From the NCBI GenBank assembly GCA_017428485.1, contig JAFRQT010000044.1, positions 44,374 to 108,373 on the forward strand: DNA of 64,000 nucleotides, in the 5' to 3' direction. The notes under the pieces are model-generated. The model worked only from the letters and a program-made list of their open reading frames with translations. It did no database searches and had not been told where the DNA came from. Positions 54,491-62,984 of this stretch are shown here, piece after piece. The first letter of the stretch is position 1; every line of letters begins with the position of its first letter. This stretch comes from Bacilli bacterium (GTDB lineage Bacteria; Bacillota_I; Bacilli_A; RF39; UBA660). A program made the translations under genes and the position numbers.

Positions 54491-55400
54491 ATTTGTTGTA
54501 TTTGATTCCTTGATATGTATTTCTTTTTGACATTTCTTTATCAATATCATTTAATACTGATACTTTTTTAAGTAACCATTTTGGTTCAATTAAAAGTTTT
54601 TTTATTGGATCACCTGTAATTCTATGAATTACAACCTTTTCATTTAAAAGTTCTAATTGATCACATACTATATCAATATATTCTTCTTTCGTAAGAACAT
54701 GAAAATGTGTTTTATTATATAATTCTTCTAATTTAGTTCCTTTTTCTATAAATAACATATGTATTTTAATACCTTGTATGTCTAATTTACTGAAATATTT
54801 TACTGTTTCAATCATTTGTTCTTTCGTTTCAAAAGGAAGACCATTAATAATATGGACCACGACATCAATATTTTTATTTCTAAGTTTTTTTACTGCTTCT
54901 TCAAAACACTCTAATGTATGGCCTCTATTAATTAATTTAGAAGTACTTTCATGAATTGTTTGAAGTCCAAGTTCAATAGTTAAATCTGTTCTTTTATTTA
55001 ATTCACTTAAATAATCAATTACATCATCAGGTAAAGCATCACATCTTGTTGCAATATTAAGTCCAATAACATTAGGTAAATTTAAAATAGTTTCATATTT
55101 TTCTTTTAATACATTTACTGGTGCATATGTATTAGTATTTGCTTGTAAATATCCTATATATTTAGTAGTATTCCATTTTTTAGACATAATATCTTTTACT
55201 TTATTAAATTGAGTTATTAAATCCATTCCATTATTTTCTCCACTGCCATTATAACAATATATACATCCAGTTCCATTTTTTTTATTAGGGCATGAAAAAC
55301 CTGCATTTAAATATACTTTAAATACTTTATCATTATATTTATTCTTATAATAATAATTTAATGTATGGTATCTTTTATTATCAAGTGTATATTTAAACAT
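54489..55400 (-). CDS. ytqA: TIGR01212-family radical SAM protein (YtqA-like)
   Basis: 303 residues; the ATG at 55400 follows GGGTGA, better than an upstream GTG at 55409. VFKVYLNAGFSCPNKK then GTGCIYCYN carries the three cluster cysteines in the unusual spacing of this family. VIGLNIATRCDALPDDVIDY, LTIELGLQTIHE and VVHIINGLPFET match the barrel strands. Family members are thought to act in RNA or cofactor modification; the B. subtilis gene is ytqA. Confidence 0.9.
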   Translation of the reverse strand: MFKYTLDNKRYHTLNYYYKNKYNDKVFKVYLNAGFSCPNKKNGTGCIYCYNGSGENNGMDLITQFNKVKDIMSKKWNTTKYIGYLQANTNTYAPVNVLKEKYETILNLPNVIGLNIATRCDALPDDVIDYLSELNKRTDLTIELGLQTIHESTSKLINRGHTLECFEEAVKKLRNKNIDVVVHIINGLPFETKEQMIETVKYFSKLDIQGIKIHMLFIEKGTKLEELYNKTHFHVLTKEEYIDIVCDQLELLNEKVVIHRITGDPIKKLLIEPKWLLKKVSVLNDIDKEMSKRNTYQGIKYNK

Positions 55401-55456
55401 ACTATTCACCCAATAAAATTATAAATTATTTATATAATATTTTCAATTTTATTAAA

Positions 55457-55462
55457 TATAAT
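55457..55462 (+). promoter_or_regulatory. -10 box 5 nt before ATG (possible leaderless start)
   Basis: TATAAT, then TAAGT and the ATG at 55468; no Shine-Dalgarno. Confidence 0.55.
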
Positions 55463-55467
55463 TAAGT

Positions 55468-55680
55468 ATGTTAAAAAGGGTAGTGTGCTTTATTATTGGA
55501 ATGTTAATTACATCATATTCACTTATGTTTATAATAATATATCTAAATCTTATTAAAATGGGATTAACGTTTAAAGAATATTTTAAATATATCTCTACTA
55601 GAATAGAATGTATCTCTATTTTATTTGGAATAATATTAATTTATATATCATTTATTAAAAAAAGACATTTAAATGTATAA
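55468..55680 (+). CDS. Small two-helix membrane protein
   Basis: 70 residues with two hydrophobic helices (VVCFIIGMLITSYSLMFIIIY and CISILFGIILIYISFI) joined by a short loop (KMGLTFKEYFK), and a basic end. No Shine-Dalgarno, TATAAT 5 nt upstream. The fold recalls YczE/YitT-type fragments but is too short to call. Probably leaderless. Confidence 0.55.
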   Translation: MLKRVVCFIIGMLITSYSLMFIIIYLNLIKMGLTFKEYFKYISTRIECISILFGIILIYISFIKKRHLNV

Positions 55681-55719
55681 AATCATAATAATAGATAATA
55701 CTATTTTTAGGAGGAATAA

Positions 55720-56256
55720 ATGAAAAAAATAGTAGTATTATTAATGACAGTTTTATTATTAAGCGCTTGTTCTTTGTCAAATACGCCTAGTGGAAAAGTA
55801 GAAGCTTTTTTAAATGAATATACTAGTATGAGTGACTCAGTTAAAGCAGACATGGAGACTAAAGTTGAATCTGAAAATCTATCTGAAGAGAATAAAAAAG
55901 TATATTTAGATGTTTTAACAAGACAATATAAAAATCTAAAATATAGTATTAAAGATGAAAGTATCGATGGAAATAAAGCAACTGTAAGAGCTAAAGTAAC
56001 AGTATACGATTTATATAAAATAGATAAAGATTCAGTAAACTATATGAACAATAATTCAACAGAATTTATTGATGAGAATGGCGCATATAGTGATAATTTA
56101 TTTAATAAATATAGATTAAATGAAATGCTTAAAACAAATGAAACTGTTGAATATGATATTGATTTTTATTTAAATCAAGTTAATGGAGAATGGGTAATAG
56201 AATCTCCTGATAGAATTGCTCTTGAAAAAATACATGGATTATATAATTATGATTAG
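55720..56256 (+). CDS. Lipoprotein of unknown function
   Basis: 178 residues. MKKIVVLLMTVLLLSACS is a lipoprotein signal with LSAC lipobox. The mature part has helices (VEAFLNEYTSMSDSVKADME) then strands (KYSIKDESIDGNKATVRAKV), a DUF-type NTF2-like or DUF4878-like layout. AGGAGG precedes the ATG. Likely an envelope protein; role unknown. Confidence 0.8.
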   Translation: MKKIVVLLMTVLLLSACSLSNTPSGKVEAFLNEYTSMSDSVKADMETKVESENLSEENKKVYLDVLTRQYKNLKYSIKDESIDGNKATVRAKVTVYDLYKIDKDSVNYMNNNSTEFIDENGAYSDNLFNKYRLNEMLKTNETVEYDIDFYLNQVNGEWVIESPDRIALEKIHGLYNYD

Positions 56257-56278
56257 TTCTAAATAATATTATTTTTCT

Positions 56279-56284
56279 TATAAT
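56279..56284 (+). promoter_or_regulatory. -10 box 5 nt before ATG (possible leaderless start)
   Basis: TATAAT, then ATAGT and the ATG at 56290; no Shine-Dalgarno. Confidence 0.55.
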
Positions 56285-56289
56285 ATAGT

Positions 56290-57303
56290 ATGAGAAAACT
56301 AATATTATTTTTTTTATTATTTTTATTTTTTTTAGATAATGTTTTTGCATCTATAGTAGTTATGGATGCTGATAGTAAAAGAGTAATATATTCAAAAAAA
56401 ATGAATGAAAAAAAGTTAATAGCATCTACTTCTAAGATAATGACTTCAATAATTGCTCTTGAGAATTCCAATTTGGATAAAAAAATAAAAGTAGATAAAG
56501 AAATATATAAAGCATACGGATCAATGACGTATATAAAAGAAGGTGAAGAATTTTCTCTAAGAGACTTATTAAGTGGATTAATGCTCCAAAGCGGAAATGA
56601 TGCCGCACTTACAATTGCTAATGGAATAATGCCTTATGATAAATTTATAAATGAGATGAATTTTAAAGCATATAAACTTGAAATGTATAATACTGTATTT
56701 GAAAACCCACATGGACTTAATGATGAGACAAAAAACATATCTACAGCTTATGACATGGCATTATTAATGAGATATGCAATTAAAAATCAAGACTTTATTG
56801 ATATAACACGACAAACTAAATATAAAGTAGGTAATTATATTTGGTATAACAAAAACAAATTGTTAACTGATTATAAATATTTAATATCAGGTAAAATTGG
56901 ATATACTAAAAAAAGCGGTCAAGTATATGTAAGTGCTGCTAAAAAAGATGGAAAAACTTTAATAATAACTAGTATAGATGAACCAGATAAGTTTAACTTA
57001 CATAAAAAATTATATGAAAAATACTTTAATATATATGAAAGATATAAAATATTAGATAAAAATACTTTTTCATTTAAAGTAAATAATAAGAATAATAATC
57101 ACTATTATATTAAAAATGATTTTTATATGTTGCTTTCAAAAGAGGAAATAGATGATTTAAAAATTAAAATAAATTTAAATGAGAAAAAGAATAATGTTGA
57201 AGTGTATTTAAAAGACAAATTAATTCATACTGAACAATTGTATATTATTAAATATGAAAGTGCATTAAAAAAAGTTAAGCGAATGTTGTTATTTTGGAAA
57301 TAA
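56290..57303 (+). CDS. dacF: D-alanyl-D-alanine carboxypeptidase, S11 family (DacF-like)
   Basis: 337 residues. Signal peptide, then MDADSKRVIYSKKMNEK, the SxxK motif in LIASTSKIMTSI, SxN as SGNDAAL, and a KTG-box position reading KIGYTKKSGQ, where Ile replaces the usual Thr. PHGLND and a C-terminal extension after the penicillin-binding domain are present. It trims the terminal D-Ala of peptidoglycan stem peptides. The KIG variant may alter activity. The gene appears leaderless. Confidence 0.85.
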   Translation: MRKLILFFLLFLFFLDNVFASIVVMDADSKRVIYSKKMNEKKLIASTSKIMTSIIALENSNLDKKIKVDKEIYKAYGSMTYIKEGEEFSLRDLLSGLMLQSGNDAALTIANGIMPYDKFINEMNFKAYKLEMYNTVFENPHGLNDETKNISTAYDMALLMRYAIKNQDFIDITRQTKYKVGNYIWYNKNKLLTDYKYLISGKIGYTKKSGQVYVSAAKKDGKTLIITSIDEPDKFNLHKKLYEKYFNIYERYKILDKNTFSFKVNNKNNNHYYIKNDFYMLLSKEEIDDLKIKINLNEKKNNVEVYLKDKLIHTEQLYIIKYESALKKVKRMLLFWK

Positions 57304-57331
57304 TAATGTATAATTCACTTAGGTGATTTGT

Positions 57332-58042
57332 ATGGAAAGATTACAAAAATACTTAAGTAGTTGTGGAGTAGCATCAAGACGTAAAAGTGAAGAATTAATA
57401 TCTACTGGTCATGTTAAAGTAAATGGAGTAGTAGTAAAAGAACTTGGAACTAAAATTAATGATAATGATATAATAACAGTTGATGATATAGATATTAAAA
57501 GAGAAGAGAAAGTATATTACTTACTATATAAACCAGAAAAAATAATATGTTCTGTCAAAGATGAAAAAGGTAGACAAACAGTAATAGATTTAATTGATAC
57601 AAATGAGAAAATATTTCCAGTTGGTAGACTTGATTATGATACTAGTGGTGTATTATTACTTACGAATGATGGGGAATTATCAAATAAGTTAACTCATCCT
57701 TCTCATAATATAAATAAAACATATTATGCTAAACTTGATGGAATAATTAATTCTAAGGATATTAATGAATTAGAAAAGGGAATTGTACTTGATGGTGTTA
57801 AAACTAAAAGAGCATATGCCAAAATTAAAAAAATTGATAAAAAAAATAATAAGTCATATGTAGAGCTTACTATTACAGAAGGAAGAAATCATCAAGTTAA
57901 AAATATGTTTGCTTATTTTGGCTATAAAGTATTAAAACTAAAAAGAACTAATTATGAATTTTTAGATTTGAGCGGTTTATCTATAGGAGAATATAGAAGG
58001 CTGAGCGCAAAAGAAGTAAAAAAATTATATTCATTAAAATAA
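57332..58042 (+). CDS. rluB: Pseudouridine synthase, RsuA/RluB family
   Basis: 236 residues from the ATG at 57332 (AGGTGATTT upstream). N-terminal S4 domain (RLQKYLSSCGVASRRKSEEL), catalytic Asp in VGRLDYDTSGVLLLTNDG, then EGRNHQVKNMF and VLKLKRTNYEF. It makes a pseudouridine in 23S rRNA (RluB type) or 16S rRNA (RsuA type); RluB is the usual Bacillota assignment, but the choice cannot be made by eye. Confidence 0.93.
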   Translation: MERLQKYLSSCGVASRRKSEELISTGHVKVNGVVVKELGTKINDNDIITVDDIDIKREEKVYYLLYKPEKIICSVKDEKGRQTVIDLIDTNEKIFPVGRLDYDTSGVLLLTNDGELSNKLTHPSHNINKTYYAKLDGIINSKDINELEKGIVLDGVKTKRAYAKIKKIDKKNNKSYVELTITEGRNHQVKNMFAYFGYKVLKLKRTNYEFLDLSGLSIGEYRRLSAKEVKKLYSLK

Positions 58043-58063
58043 AAGAGGCTTATGCCTCTTTTT
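58040..58063. terminator. Bidirectional terminator
   Basis: AAAAGAGGC pairs with GCCTCTTTT around TTAT; serves rluB and the convergent ferredoxin gene. Confidence 0.85.
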
Positions 58064-58253
58064 CTTCTTCAATAACAATTGCTCCAACTGGGCAGCTTTC
58101 TACGATGTTTAATAATTCTTTTTTATCTTCTTCTTCAACATTAACATCTTTAGCATGACTTAATCCTTCGTCATTGAATTCAAAATATTTTTCCATTTGA
58201 CTTACACATAGTCCACAACCTATGCATGCATCACTAACTTTTAATTTTTCCAT
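58050..58253 (-). CDS. fer: Single-cluster 4Fe-4S ferredoxin
   Basis: 67 residues. DACIGCGLCVSQME gives CxxC and a further Cys, and ESCPVGAI gives the last ligand, so one 4Fe-4S cluster. Acidic C-terminus (EEEKEA). AAGGAG precedes the ATG. It is a low-potential electron carrier and a likely acceptor for the pyruvate:ferredoxin oxidoreductase in this window. Confidence 0.95.
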   Translation of the reverse strand: MEKLKVSDACIGCGLCVSQMEKYFEFNDEGLSHAKDVNVEEEDKKELLNIVESCPVGAIVIEEEKEA

Positions 58254-58360
58254 TTTATCTATCTCCTTGTAAAATAATTATATCTTAAATATATATTTGT
58301 GTAAAGTTTGTTTTGTTGAATTTAACATATATTTGTGTTATTATTATAATGGTGAATAAT

Positions 58361-59332
58361 ATGAATACAAGGATGCAAAAATATGATGATATTCAGCAAA
58401 CCAACATGAGTAGAACTCAAAGAAACCAAGACATCTATAAAAATACTGATATGACTGAATTATCTAGATTTAAAGCTAATGCAAATGTTAGCGTTATTTC
58501 TGATGCACCTAAAGAAATAAATATAGAAAAAATTAAAAGTTATTTAGATTCACTAGAAGATGGAAAAGAAGAAAAAAGGAAAAGACTAAATTTAGATATA
58601 AAAGAAGAAGCAGAAGAAAAAATCGAAAGACAAGAATTAAGAAATTATGATATTAATTCTGTATTAGAAGAAGCAAGAGAGAAAAAAGAAGTTGATTATG
58701 AAGATCAAAGACACAGAAAAATAAATAATACCCAATATGACATATTGAAAAGTATTAAGATTGAAAATGAATCTGAAGAAGAAAATGATGATGAATTAAA
58801 TACAAAAGAGAAAACTATTGCTGATTTAATTAAAAACATAAAAGATGGTAAAAAAGAAGAAAAAGAAGAAAATGTAGAAGACTTATTTAAAGATTTAATG
58901 GCTGATGATGAAAATACAGTTGTTATGGCTCCAATTACTGATGATGAAACAAATAAAAATAATATGAAAGAAGCACTTGAAGATATAACATCAGACTTAG
59001 AACAAATAAAAGAGCCAGTAAATGATGCTACTCAAGAATTATTATTAGAAAAAGAAAGATTAAAACAAAAAAATCAAGAAGATACAATAAGCGATACAGG
59101 TACTTTTAGTGATACTGATACATTTAGTACAGAAAAATTATCTTCAGTAGATAAATCATTCTATACTAATTCAATGACATTTACAAAGACAGATTTTGAA
59201 GGGTTTGAAGATTTGGAGAAGAGTACTGGCAATAGTGTATTTACTAAAGTAGCAATTGCTGTTGCAATATTATTATTACTAGCAACTGTATTCTTAATAT
59301 TAAATTTTGTGTTTAACTGGAATATTATATAA
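58361..59332 (+). CDS. Tail-anchored acidic protein
   Basis: 323 residues from the ATG at 58361 (GGTGAATAAT before it). A long, charged, mostly disordered or helical cytoplasmic part rich in Glu/Lys/Asp, with a Ser/Thr/Asp-rich stretch (DTGTFSDTDTFSTEK), ends in one membrane helix (VAIAVAILLLLATVFLILNF). No family recognised. The tail-anchored plan suggests an inner-face scaffold. It is followed by a terminator and yunB. Confidence 0.7.
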   Translation: MNTRMQKYDDIQQTNMSRTQRNQDIYKNTDMTELSRFKANANVSVISDAPKEINIEKIKSYLDSLEDGKEEKRKRLNLDIKEEAEEKIERQELRNYDINSVLEEAREKKEVDYEDQRHRKINNTQYDILKSIKIENESEEENDDELNTKEKTIADLIKNIKDGKKEEKEENVEDLFKDLMADDENTVVMAPITDDETNKNNMKEALEDITSDLEQIKEPVNDATQELLLEKERLKQKNQEDTISDTGTFSDTDTFSTEKLSSVDKSFYTNSMTFTKTDFEGFEDLEKSTGNSVFTKVAIAVAILLLLATVFLILNFVFNWNII

Positions 59333-59354
59333 GAGCATTAATTGCTCTTTTTTT
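59331..59354 (+). terminator. Terminator before yunB
   Basis: AAGAGCA pairs with TGCTCTT around TTAAT, then a T-run; the yunB -10 box starts 4 nt later. Confidence 0.75.
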
Positions 59355-59357
59355 GTA

Positions 59358-59363
59358 TATATT
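59358..59363 (+). promoter_or_regulatory. -10 box 5 nt before ATG (possible leaderless start)
   Basis: TATATT, then TTAAT and the ATG at 59369; no Shine-Dalgarno for that ATG. Confidence 0.5.
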
Positions 59364-59368
59364 TTAAT

Positions 59369-60061
59369 ATGGAGAAAATGAGAATTAGAAAGATATATTT
59401 TACCTTGCTAGATAAAATAATAATATTAACTATATCTGTTTTTTTATTAACTTATTTAATGATTAAATTATTTACTATTAAAAGCGAAAAAATATTATTA
59501 GATTATGCTCAAAATAAATCAATGCAGTTATCTTCAATATTAATTAATAATGCTATATATGAAATAACATATAATAATAATTATGAATCATTTATGAAAA
59601 CAAATATAAATAAAGATAATATGCTAGATATTGAATTGGATAATAAAAAAGCTAATGAAATACTATTTCAAATAAATGATAATATATTAAGAAATATAAA
59701 TAATATAGAAAAAGGTAATTTTACTATATTTAGTGATAAATATTTAGATGATAATTTAATATTTAGTGTACCAATCGGAGTGATTTATGATATACCAATA
59801 TTAGTTGGAATTGGTCCTAAAATACCATTTAAATTAGATATAATTGCTAATACAAACAATTCAATTTATACAAATATAAAAGAATATGGTATAAACAATT
59901 CAATTATAGAAGTAATATTAAAAATCAATTTAAATATTCAAATAATATTACCTTTTTCATCAAAAGAGGTAAATGTCTCTAAAGATATACCAATAGACAC
60001 AAAAATAATTGAGGGTAAAGTGCCTACATATTATGGTGGATTAATAAAGAATTCTAATTGA
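59369..60061 (+). CDS. yunB: YunB-like sporulation-type protein
   Basis: 230 residues. N-terminal membrane helix (IIILTISVFLLTYLMI), a Ser/Asn-rich outer region, then the YunB core: VPIGVIYDIPILVGIGPKIP, a FKLDIIA strand, and near the end INLNIQIILPFSSKEVNVSK with IDTKIIEGKVPTYYGG. In B. subtilis YunB is made under sigma-E and is needed for normal spores. Translation may start at 59369 or at the Met at 59378, which has GGAG close upstream. Confidence 0.85.
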   Translation: MEKMRIRKIYFTLLDKIIILTISVFLLTYLMIKLFTIKSEKILLDYAQNKSMQLSSILINNAIYEITYNNNYESFMKTNINKDNMLDIELDNKKANEILFQINDNILRNINNIEKGNFTIFSDKYLDDNLIFSVPIGVIYDIPILVGIGPKIPFKLDIIANTNNSIYTNIKEYGINNSIIEVILKINLNIQIILPFSSKEVNVSKDIPIDTKIIEGKVPTYYGGLIKNSN

Positions 60062-60106
60062 TAATAAAAAATAATAATGATATAATAATCATGTCAAGGT
60101 GATTAT

Positions 60107-60382
60107 ATGATTATAGAAGTTGAAAATGTTAAATATAAAGTAATAAAAGACTATAGAGATGCCTTTGATAAAGATATGTTTTTATCAAAGTATACTTCAT
60201 TTTTTGAACCCTATGATTATTTAGTAGGAGATATTGCTTATTCGAAGCTTAGATTAAAAGGCTTTGCAATAGAAGGCAACAAAGTATTAAATAAGATAAA
60301 TAATTATAAAAATGTAGATAAATATATTAAAGAAAATTGTGCATATGATTGTAGGTATTTTATATTAGAAAAAATAAAATAA
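60107..60382 (+). CDS. yutD: YutD-like (DUF1027) protein
   Basis: 91 residues. YKVIKDYRDAFDKDMFLSKY, then YDYLVGDIAYSKLRLKGF and CAYDCRYFILEK are the YutD pattern. Function unknown. AAGGTGATTAT precedes the ATG. In B. subtilis yutD is near yunB, so this neighbourhood looks like retained gene order. Confidence 0.88.
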   Translation: MIIEVENVKYKVIKDYRDAFDKDMFLSKYTSFFEPYDYLVGDIAYSKLRLKGFAIEGNKVLNKINNYKNVDKYIKENCAYDCRYFILEKIK

Positions 60383-60411
60383 TTATCAATAATGAATTGA
60401 TATTATTTTTT
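60376..60411 (+). terminator. Terminator after yutD
   Basis: An imperfect stem with ATCAAT/ATTGAT at its centre and flanking A/T arms, then a T-run. Confidence 0.55.
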
Positions 60412-60451
60412 CAGTGTGATAAAATTAAAGAAGGATAGAGAGGATTGGATT

Positions 60452-60706
60452 ATGAAAAAAATATCAATAAAAAATATGGATGGTACTATGGAAGAAGTTG
60501 ATTTAGTTAACTCTTTCAAAATCAATAAAATTAATAAACAATTTGTAATTCTATCAAAAGGTGAGTCAGCAGGTGAGGGAATGAGTAAAATATATATTTC
60601 TGAGTTTGTTGAAACTGAGCCTGGAGTATATAATTTAATAGGTATTAAAGATGATGAAACATGGCAAGTAGTAAAACAAGCTATGAAAGAAATAGTGGAA
60701 AGTTAG
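60452..60706 (+). CDS. Small DUF1292-like protein
   Basis: 84 residues from the ATG at 60452, with GAGGATTGG in front. Strand-rich beginning (KISIKNMDGTMEEVDLV), VILSKGESAGEGMSKIYI and a C-terminal helix (ETWQVVKQAMKEIVE). Similar in style to the DUF1292 group, but weaker than the yebC neighbours. It ends 10 nt before the Pro/Ala-rich repeat gene, so they are likely cotranscribed. Confidence 0.6.
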   Translation: MKKISIKNMDGTMEEVDLVNSFKINKINKQFVILSKGESAGEGMSKIYISEFVETEPGVYNLIGIKDDETWQVVKQAMKEIVES

Positions 60707-60716
60707 GTGTATAGAA

Positions 60717-61625
60717 ATGAATGAAACTTTAGAATTAAATGCAACTGCAGATATTAGTGTAATGAATGCCGGAGCAGAATTTGAAACTGATAAAAGGACA
60801 GCTGCAGTGAGTAGTCAAAATATTGAAAGTTTATCAAAGACAGGAGCTATTAAACAAGAGGCAACACTATATAATCCTGTTGCACCAATGCCAGAACAAC
60901 CTACAAGTGTTCAAGTTCCTGGTGTACCAACTGATATGTTAAATGAAGTTAATGCATTTATGAATGGAGGGACTTCAGTTGCACCAGAACCAACAGCACC
61001 AGTAGCACCTGTAATAGGTACACCTGTTATGCCAGAACCAGTTGCGCCTGTAGCACCTGCAATGAATACACCTGTTGTGCCAGAACCAACAGCACCAGTA
61101 GCACCTGCAATGAATACACCTGTTATGTCAGAACCAGTTGCACCAGTAGCACCTGCAATGAATACACCTGTTATGCCAGAACCAGTTGCACCAGTAGCAC
61201 CTGTAATGGGCGCATCATTTATGCCAGAACCAACAGCACCAGTAGCACCTGCAATGGATACACCTGTTATGCCAGAGCCAACAGCACAAGAAGCACCTGT
61301 AGAATCAACTGTTTCACCAGTTTCTACTGCAAGTAAAAATGATAATGTAGAAGAAGAGATTAGTGAAATAAGAAATATGTTATCAGCTTTTCATGATTAT
61401 ATAGACGAACTAGATGATAAATTCGCTAAACTAGAAGCACAAGTTATGAATAAATCAAAAGAATCTGAGGTACCTGTGGTGGATAAACCTGTTATGCCAG
61501 AACCAATTGCGCCAGCAGCACCTATTATGGATGCATCATTTGCACCAGAACCTGCTGCGCCAGCAGCACCTATAATGGGCGCATCATTTATGCCAGAATC
61601 TATCATGCCTGAATTACAACGATAA
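60717..61625 (+). CDS. Pro/Ala-rich repeat protein with coiled coil
   Basis: 302 residues without signal peptide or membrane helix. After a 75-residue N-terminal part, the chain is made of 16-residue repeats around PEPTAPVAPAMNTPVM (about residues 85-200), then a coiled coil (EEISEIRNMLSAFHDYIDEL), then a second repeat block with AAPIMGASFMPE. Function unknown; it could be a cytoplasmic linker or cell-pole scaffold. The repeats are unusually Pro-rich for this genome. Confidence 0.7.
   Translation: MNETLELNATADISVMNAGAEFETDKRTAAVSSQNIESLSKTGAIKQEATLYNPVAPMPEQPTSVQVPGVPTDMLNEVNAFMNGGTSVAPEPTAPVAPVIGTPVMPEPVAPVAPAMNTPVVPEPTAPVAPAMNTPVMSEPVAPVAPAMNTPVMPEPVAPVAPVMGASFMPEPTAPVAPAMDTPVMPEPTAQEAPVESTVSPVSTASKNDNVEEEISEIRNMLSAFHDYIDELDDKFAKLEAQVMNKSKESEVPVVDKPVMPEPIAPAAPIMDASFAPEPAAPAAPIMGASFMPESIMPELQR
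60984..61293 (+). repeat. 48-bp coding repeats
   Basis: Imperfect units of about 48 bp encoding PEPTAPVAPAMNTPVM-type peptides; further partial units at about 61490-61600. Confidence 0.75.
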
Positions 61626-61643
61626 TAAATTAATTAATAAATT

Positions 61644-61673
61644 GTAGATATTTAAAATATCTACTTTTATTTT
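61644..61673 (+). terminator. Terminator after the repeat gene
   Basis: GTAGATATT pairs with AATATCTAC, then TTTTATTTT. Confidence 0.7.
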
Positions 61674-61684
61674 GAAATAAAACA

Positions 61685-61690
61685 TATAAT
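61685..61690 (+). promoter_or_regulatory. -10 box 5 nt before ATG (possible leaderless start)
   Basis: TATAAT, then CTAAT and the ATG at 61696; no Shine-Dalgarno. Confidence 0.55.
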
Positions 61691-61695
61691 CTAAT

Positions 61696-62571
61696 ATGAG
61701 AAATTTTATTAAATCAAATTATAATATATATCCTAAAAAAATATATAAAAAAGATGATAAATATTTTTTCTTCAGTAATAATGAAAAAATATTTATATTA
61801 AAAACATTTAAAGATGAGAAGTATTTAAATAAAATAATAGATTTATCTAATAATGTATATAAGGCAAAAATAAATATTAGTACTTTTTTATTAAATGTAA
61901 AAGGAAAATTTTACACAAAAAAAGATAATTATTATATTTTGTTATTAAAGTATAATGATGATTCTTATAATGAAATAACACTTGATGATATAAATATAAA
62001 TAAAACTATTAGTAATTTACAGATAGATAATTATAATTTAATTAATAGTTTTGAAAATGAAATAGATGAATTAGAAAAAGAAATAACCGAATATAATAAA
62101 GAATTTTCCATTATACAAAAAAGCATAGATTATTTTATAGGATTATCTGAAAATGGAATTCAATTATTAAAAACTATCAATCTTAAAGAAGAATGTTTAT
62201 GTCATAACATAGATATAGAAAAATATAATAAATATGAATTCAATAATCCATTTAATTTAATTAAAACAAATAAAATGTATGATTATGCTAATTATTTTAA
62301 ATATAAATTTTATAATAAAACTATTGATTATGAAGAACTATATAAATTAATTATAAATAATAATAAAGAAGATCTAATATGCTTTTTTTCATGTATGTTA
62401 TATCAAAAAGAATATTTTACTTGTGTAAAGGATATATTATCTAATATAAAAGAAGAAAAAGAATTGAGCAAATATATAAATGAAATAAATAATTATAAAG
62501 AATTAATTATATATATTAAAAATACAATGAATCATATAAGTGAAATTCAACAAATAGAATGGATAGATTGA
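61696..62571 (+). CDS. yutH: YutH/CotS-like spore-coat-type protein
   Basis: 291 residues. Opening strands (YNIYPKKIYKKDDKYFFFS), a central helix pair (EIDELEKEITEYN), and SIDYFIGLSENGIQLLKTI, which resembles the signature of YutH/CotS proteins (a kinase-like fold without obvious catalytic residues). LCHNIDIEKY falls where the catalytic loop would be. Homologues sit in spore coats. Its placement near yunB and yutD matches the B. subtilis neighbourhood. Assignment is from motif and context. Confidence 0.6.
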   Translation: MRNFIKSNYNIYPKKIYKKDDKYFFFSNNEKIFILKTFKDEKYLNKIIDLSNNVYKAKINISTFLLNVKGKFYTKKDNYYILLLKYNDDSYNEITLDDININKTISNLQIDNYNLINSFENEIDELEKEITEYNKEFSIIQKSIDYFIGLSENGIQLLKTINLKEECLCHNIDIEKYNKYEFNNPFNLIKTNKMYDYANYFKYKFYNKTIDYEELYKLIINNNKEDLICFFSCMLYQKEYFTCVKDILSNIKEEKELSKYINEINNYKELIIYIKNTMNHISEIQQIEWID

Positions 62572-62604
62572 TAAAAATATGATATAATTTTATTAGTGAT
62601 TGAA

Positions 62605-62958
62605 ATGGATAGTATAAAAGTAGGAAAAATAGTTGAAGGGCAAATAACAGGTATAACAAAGTATGGCGTATTTGTTAGCCTTGAAGATAATTATGTCGGT
62701 ATGGTACATATTTCTGAAGTGTCAAATAAATTTGTTAGTGATTTAAATGATGACTTTAAAATTGGTGATATTGTAAGAGTAAAAGTGTTATCAATTGATG
62801 AAGATAAATTACAAGTTAAATTATCTATTAAAAAAGTAGGTGCAGCCGCTAGAAAGAGAAAGAAAATAGAGGAGTCTGGAAGTGGCTTTGAAGTACTAAA
62901 AGATAAACTACCAATATGGGTGGATGAAAAGATAAAAGAATTAGAAAAAAATGACTAA
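62605..62958 (+). CDS. S1-domain RNA-binding protein (YugI/GSP13-like)
   Basis: 117 residues; ATG at 62605 with AGTGAT upstream, better than a GTG at 62596. The N-terminal S1 domain is clear: KIVEGQITGITKYGVFVSLE, DNYVGMVHISEV, FKIGDIVRVKVLSID and LQVKLSIKK. The Lys/Glu-rich tail ends near LPIWVDEKIKEL. Single-S1 proteins like YugI bind ribosomes or RNA. Last CDS before the tRNA cluster. Confidence 0.9.
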   Translation: MDSIKVGKIVEGQITGITKYGVFVSLEDNYVGMVHISEVSNKFVSDLNDDFKIGDIVRVKVLSIDEDKLQVKLSIKKVGAAARKRKKIEESGSGFEVLKDKLPIWVDEKIKELEKND

Positions 62959-62984
62959 GTAATTGAAAAATTTTAACATTTGAC

